Source: Clostridium sp. (GTDB lineage: Bacteria; Bacillota; Clostridia; Lachnospirales; Lachnospiraceae). From it: a DNA stretch of 7,014 bases. The stretch covers positions 1 through 7,014 of the forward strand of contig JAEDOC010000109.1 in NCBI GenBank assembly GCA_016302185.1, written 5' to 3'. The notes beneath the pieces are model-generated. The model had not been told where the DNA came from and searched no databases. It saw only the letters and a list, made by a program, of their open reading frames with translations. Position 1 is the stretch's first letter, and every line of letters starts with the position of its first letter. Position numbers and translations under genes: made by a program. Shown piece by piece: positions 1 through 4,443 of this stretch.

Positions 1-420
1 ATCCAGACCGGCAATCTTACCTGCATCCTTGGTTGCCTGACGCTGCGCATCATTGAAGTAAGCCGGAACCGTGATAACTGCCTCGGTTACCTTCTCGCCT
101 AAATAGCTCTCTGCATCTGCCTTCAGTTTCTGAAGAATCATTGCGGAGATCTCCTGCGGAGTGTACTTCTTTCCGTCAATGTCTACCTTGTAATCACTGC
201 CCATGTGTCTCTTAATGGAAGAGATGGTCTTTTCTGCATTGGTAACTGCCTGACGCTTTGCCGGCTCACCAACCAGTCTCTCGCCGGTCTTTGTAAATGC
301 CACGATAGACGGTGTGGTTCTGATACCCTCTGTATTCGCGATAACTACCGGTTTACCGCCTTCCATAACTGCTACACAGCTGTTTGTTGTACCTAAGTCA
401 ATACCAATAATCTTGCTCAT
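1..420 (-). CDS. dnaK: Chaperone DnaK (Hsp70), N-terminal 140 residues, cut by window start
   Basis: This is the N-terminal part of the ATPase domain of the cytoplasmic Hsp70 chaperone. DnaK binds unfolded polypeptides in an ATP-controlled cycle with DnaJ and the nucleotide exchange factor GrpE. Visible hallmarks are the phosphate-1 motif IDLGTTNS (residues 7-14), GEPAKRQA (51-58), and VPAYFNDAQRQATKDAG (118-134). Between RHMG (71-74) and the QEISAMIL stretch (89-96) it is about two dozen residues shorter than E. coli DnaK, the indel that marks Gram-positive Hsp70s. The start is ATG at 418-420, with AGGAGG (429-434) spaced 8 nt upstream. It lies 85 nt downstream of grpE and is the third gene of the hrcA operon. 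I see no convincing separate promoter in that gap, so expression probably comes from the CIRCE promoter. The remaining roughly 470 residues lie outside the window. Identification is certain. Confidence 0.98.
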   Translation of the reverse strand, partial: MSKIIGIDLGTTNSCVAVMEGGKPVVIANTEGIRTTPSIVAFTKTGERLVGEPAKRQAVTNAEKTISSIKRHMGSDYKVDIDGKKYTPQEISAMILQKLKADAESYLGEKVTEAVITVPAYFNDAQRQATKDAGKIAGLD

Positions 421-505
421 GATTTTTTCCTCCTGAAAAATAAGCTTTTACTTAAAATCAATGTAATAAATGTTTATATGAAGTTGTTAAACAATGTTAC
501 CTTTG

Positions 506-1174
506 TTAATTCGCCACCTTAACCATACTGTGTCTGACAACACTGTCCCGATATAGATAACCCTTCTGGAACTCCTCGGCTACCACATTTTCACCAAGGC
601 TTTCATCTTCCACATGCATTACCGCATTATGGAAATTCGGGTCAAAGGGCTGACCGACCGCCTCGATCGGCTTCACTCCCATATCCTCCAGCATCTTCAG
701 CACCTGCTTGTATATTTTATCCATTCCTTCGGCAAATGCGGATTTCGCTTCCTCCTCAGGAACAGCGGCAAGCCCTCGTTCAAAATTGTCCACGATGGGA
801 AGAAGCTTTTCAATCACACTTCTTGCTCCCACCTCATACATGGCGGCCTTCTCCTTCTCGGTACGCTTGCGGTAATTATCAAATTCCGCCATATTGCGTT
901 TTAACCGATCCGTCAATTCTTCAATCTGTTCGTCTCTTTTATCTTTCTTCTTGGAAAAGAAACCTTTCTTCTCTTCCTTCTCCGAAGCAGCGTCCTTCTG
1001 TGCAGCCTCATCCGCTTCCGGTGCAGCTTCCCCGGCATCCGGCTCTGCAGCTTTGCTTTCCGCCTCTGCCTCTTCCGCCTTCGAATCCGGAACCTCAGGC
1101 TGTACAAGAGAAGGATTCTCTTCCTGCTCCAGATTCTCTCTATCTTTCATCTCTTCGCTCACTGTCAAACTCAC
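506..1174 (-). CDS. grpE: Nucleotide exchange factor GrpE
   Basis: GrpE is the dimeric exchange factor that releases ADP from DnaK and so drives substrate release. The 222-residue frame starts with a roughly 75-residue acidic, Ala/Glu-rich tail that is likely disordered. A Lys-rich patch follows (69-80), then a long helix that should form the coiled-coil dimer stalk (about 80-132, containing AEFDNYRKRTEKEK). The C-terminal beta domain carries the GrpE signature, from FDPNFHNAVMHV (177-188) to RDSVVRHSMVKV (209-220). The start shown is GTG at 1172-1174. It overlaps the hrcA stop as GTGA, which suggests translational coupling. An ATG eight codons further in (1148-1150) is the alternative start, and neither has a strong Shine-Dalgarno. 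The family assignment is secure; the start is moderately sure. Confidence 0.96.
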   Translation of the reverse strand: MSLTVSEEMKDRENLEQEENPSLVQPEVPDSKAEEAEAESKAAEPDAGEAAPEADEAAQKDAASEKEEKKGFFSKKKDKRDEQIEELTDRLKRNMAEFDNYRKRTEKEKAAMYEVGARSVIEKLLPIVDNFERGLAAVPEEEAKSAFAEGMDKIYKQVLKMLEDMGVKPIEAVGQPFDPNFHNAVMHVEDESLGENVVAEEFQKGYLYRDSVVRHSMVKVAN

Positions 1175-2208
1175 CTTTCTTCGTCTTTAAATGTATCTTC
1201 CAGCTGGCTCATAAGCGAGCGGAGGGTCGATACGACTTTATCATAATCCATACGCTTGGGTCCCACGATTCCGATACTGCCGCGGAGTCCATCACCCAGA
1301 ACATAATTGGCAGTTACCACACTGCAGTCTTTCATGGATTCCACCGGTGTCTCATCACCGATGTAAACCTGTATTTCGTTTTTCTTCTCGCCGTCTTCAT
1401 TCTCCGTAAACAGATTCTTTAACAGCTCCTTCTGTTCCAGAGTGCTGAGAAGCTTGCTGGCCTTCTGTCCGTCGCTCAATTCCGGATACTTGAAAATATT
1501 GGTCGCTCCCTCGGTATAAATCTGCAAATCCTCCTGATTTGCCCGAATCGCTTCCGCCACCTCATTCAGCACCAGATCCACTACCTGCCTGCGCTCTCCT
1601 GCCTGCTCCTTCATCTTCGTAATCATGTCCAGATTAATCTGTTCCATGGTCATGCCGGTTAAATTATTATTCAGCAAAATATTCAGATTCAGGATATCCT
1701 CATCCGTCAGCTCCACATCCACGTTCACAATGGCATTCTTAATAATATTGCCTTCCACCACTGTCACGATCAGAAGCTTTCCGGCTTCCACTCTGGACAG
1801 CTGAATAAATTTCAGCCTGGTGTGATGATACTGGGGACTGCTGATGAGTGTCGCATAATTGGTGTTGGCTGCCAGAAGCTTTGCCAGCTGCTTTAAGAGA
1901 AGCTCTACCCGATCCACCCGCTGGATGACCAGCTCCCGCATCTCGGTTACTTCACTCTCCTTCTCCTTCATCAGCTCATCCACATAAAAGCGATATCCCT
2001 TATCGGAGGGAATCCGGCCGGCAGAAGTGTGAGGCTGTACGATATACCCCATCTCTTCCAGGTCCGACATCTCATTACGAATGGTTGCCGAACTGAGCTT
2101 TAAATCCGAATACTTGGAAATGGTTCTGGAACCGACCGGCTCACCAGTCTCTAAATAGTTCTGGATAATCGCCTTTAAAATTTTCACTTTTCTTTCATCC
2201 AGTTCCAT
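1171..2208 (-). CDS. hrcA: Heat-inducible transcription repressor HrcA
   Basis: HrcA is the repressor of class I heat-shock genes. It binds the CIRCE inverted repeat and, in studied Firmicutes, depends on the GroEL chaperonin to stay active. The 345 residues match the usual family length. The N-terminal winged helix-turn-helix covers about residues 1-75 and contains GEPVGSRTI (22-30), SSATIRNEMSDLEEMGYI (39-56) and HTSAGRIPSDKGYRFYVDEL (60-79). A dimerisation/inserted domain fills the middle. The C-terminus contains VTANYVLGDGLRGSIGIVGPKRMDY, of which the GPKRMDY turn is typical of HrcA. The start is ATG at 2206-2208 with AAAGGAG (2217-2223) 8 nt upstream. It is the first gene of the operon; its TGA overlaps the grpE GTG. 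The CIRCE site in its own leader implies autoregulation. Confidence 0.98.
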   Translation of the reverse strand: MELDERKVKILKAIIQNYLETGEPVGSRTISKYSDLKLSSATIRNEMSDLEEMGYIVQPHTSAGRIPSDKGYRFYVDELMKEKESEVTEMRELVIQRVDRVELLLKQLAKLLAANTNYATLISSPQYHHTRLKFIQLSRVEAGKLLIVTVVEGNIIKNAIVNVDVELTDEDILNLNILLNNNLTGMTMEQINLDMITKMKEQAGERRQVVDLVLNEVAEAIRANQEDLQIYTEGATNIFKYPELSDGQKASKLLSTLEQKELLKNLFTENEDGEKKNEIQVYIGDETPVESMKDCSVVTANYVLGDGLRGSIGIVGPKRMDYDKVVSTLRSLMSQLEDTFKDEER

Positions 2209-2302
2209 CTTCCGCGCTCCTTTCTCCGGCTCTCATCTCATTCTTCTTTGCTCCCGCTTCCCGGAAGCCGAAACTCTCATTTCCCGGTTTCTTTTGTCCT
2301 TG

Positions 2303-2329
2303 TTAGCACTCGTTCATATGGAGTGCTAA
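2303..2329. promoter_or_regulatory. CIRCE operator (HrcA binding site)
   Basis: A perfect 9-bp inverted repeat, TTAGCACTC and GAGTGCTAA, separated by exactly 9 nt, matches the CIRCE consensus with no mismatch. It lies 15 bp downstream of the -10 hexamer, within the start of the hrcA leader, and 94 nt before the hrcA start codon. HrcA bound there should block transcription of hrcA-grpE-dnaK. Confidence 0.98.
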
Positions 2330-2343
2330 CATTTACAATTGAT

Positions 2344-2372
2344 ACTATATTACGAAGCAACTCATTTGTCAA
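2344..2372 (-). promoter_or_regulatory. Sigma-A promoter of the hrcA-grpE-dnaK operon
   Basis: On the minus strand, TTGACA (2367-2372) is followed after 17 nt by TATAGT (2344-2349), close to the vegetative consensus. The expected transcript start is near 2337, giving a leader of about 130 nt that begins with CIRCE. A strong promoter with an operator at the transcript start is the standard class I heat-shock design. Confidence 0.92.
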
Positions 2373-2523
2373 CAGATTTTTTATTTTTTATAAAATATTT
2401 ACGATTTTCCATTCTGCCGGAATTTCTACTATATAAGGTAGACAAACAGTAAAAAAACTCCAGAAGTTGTTTTCTGCTTCTCCTCATCTCCCTGCCAATC
2501 TCCCCATGCCCCTGCCTCCCCAC

Positions 2524-2551
2524 TTGACATTTAACATTTTTGTAATATAAT
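2524..2551 (+). promoter_or_regulatory. Sigma-A promoter of the first 3D-domain gene
   Basis: TTGACA (2524-2529) and TATAAT (2546-2551) are both exact consensus hexamers, separated by 16 nt. The transcript would start near 2558, about 60 nt before the ATG. The rest of the divergent gap between 2373 and 2523 shows no gene; it is AT-rich and then C/T-rich with nothing I can assign. Confidence 0.85.
2530..2546 (+). promoter_or_regulatory. Possible degenerate WalR-type direct repeat
   Basis: TTTAAC-N5-TGTAAT lies between the -35 and -10 of the first 3D gene. It differs from the published WalR (YycF) consensus TGTWAH-N5-TGTWAH at one position, and its 5-nt spacer (ATTTT) is identical to that of the perfect box before the second 3D gene. 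The sequence is AT-rich, so chance is possible; it is supported mainly by the parallel site. Confidence 0.4.
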
Positions 2552-2607
2552 GATAATAAATCATAACAATCAGCATAATAATTGTAAAAAAGACCAAAAC
2601 GAATTGT

Positions 2608-2613
2608 GAGGAG
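2608..2613 (+). promoter_or_regulatory. Ribosome binding site deciding the start of the first 3D gene
   Basis: GAGGAG lies 4 nt before ATG 2618. The frame is open back to a GTG at 2606, but that codon overlaps this Shine-Dalgarno and would add four residues before the signal peptide, so ATG 2618 is preferred. The spacing is short but workable. Confidence 0.8.
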
Positions 2614-2617
2614 CTTT

Positions 2618-3106
2618 ATGAAAACAAGAGTACGCTATGGTTTACATACAACTTTACTGAGTATCGCAGTAACCGCGATGTGTGCTGTTCCGGCCTTTGC
2701 CGCCGAAACAGAAGCAGCCACAGGGCCGGCCGCTGAGATTTCAGCCACAGCCGAAACTTCGGCCAAAACCATTTCCCATTCTCCGTCGGCGGAACCTTCG
2801 GAATCCGGAACCCGCGGAAGCTATTTAGGTAAATTTGATACTACAGCCTACTGCAACTGCGAGAGCTGCTGCAGCGGCGGGTTTGCACTTACCTATTCCG
2901 GTACAGTCCCCACAGCGAACCATACCATTTCTGCCGATATTACCCGCTTTCCCATCGGAACCCGGCTGATGATCGGAGACACCATCTATACCGTGGAAGA
3001 TATCGGTTCCGGTGTTTCCTCCAATCTCCTGGACATCTATTTCGATACCCATCAGGAGGCACTGAATTACGGAAAGCAGACCGTCGACGTATATGCAGTC
3101 GAATAA
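2618..3106 (+). CDS. Secreted 3D-domain protein (MltA/YuiC-like), short form
   Basis: A 162-residue exported protein. It has a Sec signal peptide (residues 1-28: basic start, hydrophobic core, likely cut after AFA), a low-complexity Ala/Ser/Thr/Glu linker (29-68), and a C-terminal 3D domain (69-162). The 3D fold is a double-psi beta barrel shared with MltA and Bacillus YuiC/YocH, enzymes that cleave peptidoglycan glycan strands. The three namesake aspartates are visible: D107 (in TISAD), D128 (in TVEDIG) and D139 (in LLDIYFD). A TAYCNCESCC cluster (C79, C81, C84, C85) sits at the domain start. The usual GGxxKGN before the third Asp reads GSGVSSN. No wall-binding LysM or SH3 module is present. 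It has its own promoter and terminator. A wall lytic or remodelling role is inferred from the fold. Confidence 0.88.
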   Translation: MKTRVRYGLHTTLLSIAVTAMCAVPAFAAETEAATGPAAEISATAETSAKTISHSPSAEPSESGTRGSYLGKFDTTAYCNCESCCSGGFALTYSGTVPTANHTISADITRFPIGTRLMIGDTIYTVEDIGSGVSSNLLDIYFDTHQEALNYGKQTVDVYAVE

Positions 3107-3128
3107 TCATTTGCTATAAAATCCATCC

Positions 3129-3180
3129 ACAGACATCCGATAACAGGCACAGCAATGCCGAAATCCGATGTCTGTTTTTT
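3129..3180 (+). terminator. Rho-independent terminator after the first 3D gene
   Basis: ACAGACATC (3129-3137) pairs with GATGTCTGT (3167-3175) and is followed directly by a T run. The large loop carries its own small hairpin, GGCA (3146-3149) with TGCC (3156-3159). It lies 22 nt after the stop codon and separates the two 3D genes into distinct transcripts. Confidence 0.85.
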
Positions 3181-3224
3181 ATTTTGCAGTAATACAGGCA
3201 GAAAGCTGCTTTTTTGCTTTTTAC

Positions 3225-3252
3225 TTGACAAATCAAAAAAAACATGTATAAT
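3225..3252 (+). promoter_or_regulatory. Sigma-A promoter of the second 3D-domain gene
   Basis: TTGACA (3225-3230) and TATAAT (3247-3252) are exact consensus hexamers 16 nt apart, the same architecture as the first 3D gene's promoter. The start would be near 3259, giving a leader of about 95 nt. A second, weaker possibility overlaps the WalR-type box: an extended -10-like TGTAATAAT at 3292-3300. Confidence 0.8.
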
Positions 3253-3271
3253 ACGTCTTTGTTGTCCATTT

Positions 3272-3288
3272 TGTTACATTTTTGTTAA
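3272..3288 (+). promoter_or_regulatory. WalR-type direct repeat upstream of the second 3D gene
   Basis: TGTTAC (3272-3277), then 5 nt (ATTTT), then TGTTAA (3283-3288): an exact match to the WalR consensus TGTWAH-N5-TGTWAH, in the same direction as the gene. A third TGTWAH (TGTAAT, 3292-3297) follows out of register. If the 3225-3252 promoter is used, the box lies about +14 to +30, a position suggesting repression. If a downstream start at the TGTAATAAT -10 is used, the box overlaps its -35 region and could activate. Confidence 0.55.
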
Positions 3289-3341
3289 CTATGTAATAAT
3301 TTGAAACATTTTTCAGTTGACAATCCAATCATGGATCGCAG

Positions 3342-3348
3342 AAAGGAG
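3342..3348 (+). promoter_or_regulatory. Ribosome binding site deciding the start of the second 3D gene
   Basis: AAAGGAG lies 6 nt before ATG 3355. The frame is open further back to TTG 3301 and ATG 3331, but those have no Shine-Dalgarno and would put 18 or 8 non-signal-like residues in front of a good signal peptide. Confidence 0.88.
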
Positions 3349-3354
3349 CGTTTT

Positions 3355-4062
3355 ATGAAAAAAACGAAAACAATAAAAACCGTCCTCCTCATAACCGCCC
3401 TCACTCTTCTCCATACAATCCCGACTTTTGCAGGTACCATCGTGGGAAGCATTGACTCATTCAACGGTTCTCAGATTCACGGCTGGGCTTATGATACCGC
3501 AGGTACCTGTGAGGCTGATGAACTGCAGATTAAAATTACCGATCGTTCTACCGGACAGACCGTACAGGAGCTGATCGCAGATCCGAACACACAGAGAAGT
3601 GATCTGACCAGACTGTTCGGCCAGGAAGCCGCCCCCGGATTTACGGTTGCCGTGGATCTGAGCAATCTTCCTGACGGCATCTACAGTGCCGCCGGCTACA
3701 GCAACGGTACAAAAATTACCGGTGATGCCTATTACCTGAAAGGCATTTCTGAATCCGGTGAGGATATCAGTACCCATTCCTTAGGTACCTTCCGGCTGAC
3801 GGCATATTGTCCCTGCCGCTCCTGTTCCGAGGGCTGGGGCCGGCGTACCAGCTCCGGTGCCACCGCCACTGCCAATCACACCATCGCCGCCGACCGCCGG
3901 GTCCTTCCCATGGGAAGCAAGGTCATGATTGATGGCGTCATCTACACCGTAGAAGATGTGGGCGGCGGGGTCCGCGGCAACCATATTGACATCTTTTTTG
4001 ACAGCCACGCCCAGAGCCGTCAGTTCGGTTCCCGCCAGGCGGAAGTGTTTTTGATCCAATAG
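3355..4062 (+). CDS. Secreted 3D-domain protein with N-terminal GWAYD-type module
   Basis: A 235-residue exported protein. Residues 1-26 form a Sec signal peptide (MKKTKTIKT, hydrophobic core, likely cut after TFA). Residues 28-130 form a module beginning GSIDSFNGSQIHGWAYD (31-47) and containing a later GFTVAVDLSNLPDGIY (95-110). It resembles the beta-sandwich modules with a G-x-[IV]-D...I-x-GWAYD pattern seen in clostridial surface proteins; I cannot name the family with certainty. Residues 142-235 are a 3D domain with D180 (in IAAD), D201 (in TVEDVG) and D212 (in HIDIFFD), plus YCPCRSC (C152, C154, C157) and the canonical GGGVRGN. The domain aligns gap-free with the preceding gene's (about 43 of 94 identical by hand count). 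Peptidoglycan cleavage or binding is inferred. No GC-containing terminator follows on this strand, so some read-through toward the tRNAs is possible. Confidence 0.88.
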   Translation: MKKTKTIKTVLLITALTLLHTIPTFAGTIVGSIDSFNGSQIHGWAYDTAGTCEADELQIKITDRSTGQTVQELIADPNTQRSDLTRLFGQEAAPGFTVAVDLSNLPDGIYSAAGYSNGTKITGDAYYLKGISESGEDISTHSLGTFRLTAYCPCRSCSEGWGRRTSSGATATANHTIAADRRVLPMGSKVMIDGVIYTVEDVGGGVRGNHIDIFFDSHAQSRQFGSRQAEVFLIQ

Positions 4063-4090
4063 AATTATTTTTTAAAATTTTTTCAAAAAA

Positions 4091-4146
4091 TGCTTGCTTT
4101 TATCAGCGGCCTGTGGTAATATATAGAGGTCGCTGATAAACAAGCA
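4091..4146. repeat. Long interrupted inverted repeat around the tRNA promoter
   Basis: TATCAGCG-G-CC (4101-4111) pairs with GG-T-CGCTGATA (4128-4138), and an outer TGCTTG (4091-4096) pairs with CAAGCA (4141-4146), with a 4-nt versus 2-nt asymmetry between the arm sets. The -10 of the tRNA promoter sits in the 16-nt loop. Read on the minus strand, the outer stem is followed directly by TTTTTT (4090-4085), the layout of a terminator, although no minus-strand gene reaches here. On the plus strand there is no T run. It may be an operator or a barrier to antisense transcription. Confidence 0.75.
4094..4122 (+). promoter_or_regulatory. Promoter of the tRNA-Pro/tRNA-Glu unit
   Basis: A poor -35 (TTGCTT, 4094-4099) is followed after 17 nt by TAATAT (4117-4122) with a TGG directly upstream (4114-4116), making an extended -10. 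The start would be near 4129, about 25 nt before the mature tRNA-Pro. It is the only promoter-like element between the second 3D gene and the tRNAs. Confidence 0.65.
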
Positions 4147-4153
4147 AAAACGT

Positions 4154-4227
4154 CGAGGCGTGGCTCAGTTTGGTAGAGCGCTGCGTTCGGGACGCAGAGG
4201 TCGCAAGTTCGAATCTTGTCGCCTCGA
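4154..4227 (+). tRNA. tRNA-Pro (anticodon CGG)
   Basis: A complete 74-nt cloverleaf. The acceptor stem is CGAGGCG (4154-4160) with CGCCTCG (4220-4226), including the C1-G72 pair typical of bacterial proline tRNA, and the discriminator is A (4227). The D arm is GCTC/GAGC. The anticodon stem CTGCG/CGCAG encloses TTCGGGA, with anticodon CGG at 4188-4190 followed by G37, as in proline tRNAs. The T arm contains TTCGAAT. The 3' CCA is not encoded and must be added afterwards. It reads CCG codons. Confidence 0.96.
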
Positions 4228-4241
4228 TTTAGACACTTTAT

Positions 4242-4313
4242 GGCCTGTTGGTCAAGCGGTCAAGACGAAGGCCTCTCACGCCTTAAACCCGGGTTCGATT
4301 CCCGGACAGGTCA
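4242..4313 (+). tRNA. tRNA-Glu (anticodon CTC)
   Basis: A 72-nt cloverleaf 14 nt after tRNA-Pro. The acceptor stem is GGCCTGT (4242-4248) with ACAGGTC (4306-4312), one G-U pair, and the discriminator is A. The anticodon stem AAGGC/GCCTT encloses CTCTCAC, with anticodon CTC at 4275-4277. The loop pattern matches bacterial glutamate tRNA. The T arm is CCGGG-TTCGATT-CCCGG. No CCA is encoded. It reads GAG. It shares promoter and terminator with tRNA-Pro. Confidence 0.95.
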
Positions 4314-4318
4314 CTGAA

Positions 4319-4348
4319 AAAGCTGTGGATTGTATCCGCAGCTTTTTT
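4319..4348 (+). terminator. Rho-independent terminator of the tRNA unit
   Basis: A 12-bp stem with one T-G pair (4319-4330 with 4334-4345), a 3-nt TGT loop and a run of six T (4343-4348). It begins 6 nt after tRNA-Glu. Confidence 0.95.
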
Positions 4349-4370
4349 ATTTTATCTGCAATATCAAAAC

Positions 4371-4419
4371 AAAAAAGCGATCCCCGCAACCGTTTCCGGC
4401 TTTTGCAGGGATCGCTTTT
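4371..4419 (-). terminator. Terminator of the Na+/phosphate cotransporter gene
   Basis: AAAAGCGATCCC (4373-4384) pairs perfectly with GGGATCGCTTTT (4408-4419), with extra inner pairing GCAA/TTGC. On the minus strand it ends in TTTTTT, 25 nt after the transporter stop. On the plus strand it ends in TTTTC, so it can back up the tRNA terminator: a convergent, partly bidirectional site. Confidence 0.93.
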
Positions 4420-4443
4420 CTTCCATATTAAATTAAATTCATT

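Noticed and set aside
485..509. Three TGTTAA/TGTTAC hexamers between grpE and dnaK, resembling WalR or Pho boxes, and a small palindrome TTGTTAAACAA.
   Set aside because: The gaps are 4 and 3 nt rather than 5, the last hexamer overlaps the grpE stop, and the gap is AT-rich and inside an operon with its own known control.
736..1422. Open frame on the plus strand opposite grpE and the end of hrcA.
   Set aside because: It is antisense to two certain genes, has a biased composition that mirrors them, no ribosome binding site, and resembles no protein family.
2450..2482. Weak hairpin with a T run on the minus strand (AGAAG/CTTCT, then TTTTTTT).
   Set aside because: The stem is only about 5 bp and no minus-strand gene lies upstream of it.
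3196..3215. Second terminator-like hairpin, AGGCAG/CTGCTT followed by T, after the first 3D gene.
   Set aside because: Only 6 bp including a G-T pair, and a strong terminator already precedes it; it could at most be a backup.
3301..3354. Earlier starts (TTG 3301, ATG 3331) for the second 3D protein.
   Set aside because: They lack a Shine-Dalgarno and would place charged residues ahead of a standard signal peptide that has a good AAAGGAG before its own ATG.
4040..4053. 14-nt match CGGAAGTGTTTTTG shared by the end of the second 3D gene and 6268-6281.
   Set aside because: It is a single short match, one copy inside a coding region, with no extension on either side; coincidence is the simplest reading.
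4071..4091. A/T-only palindrome ATTTTTTCAAAAAAT after the second 3D gene as a terminator.
   Set aside because: The stem has no G-C pairs, so it should not act as a rho-independent terminator.
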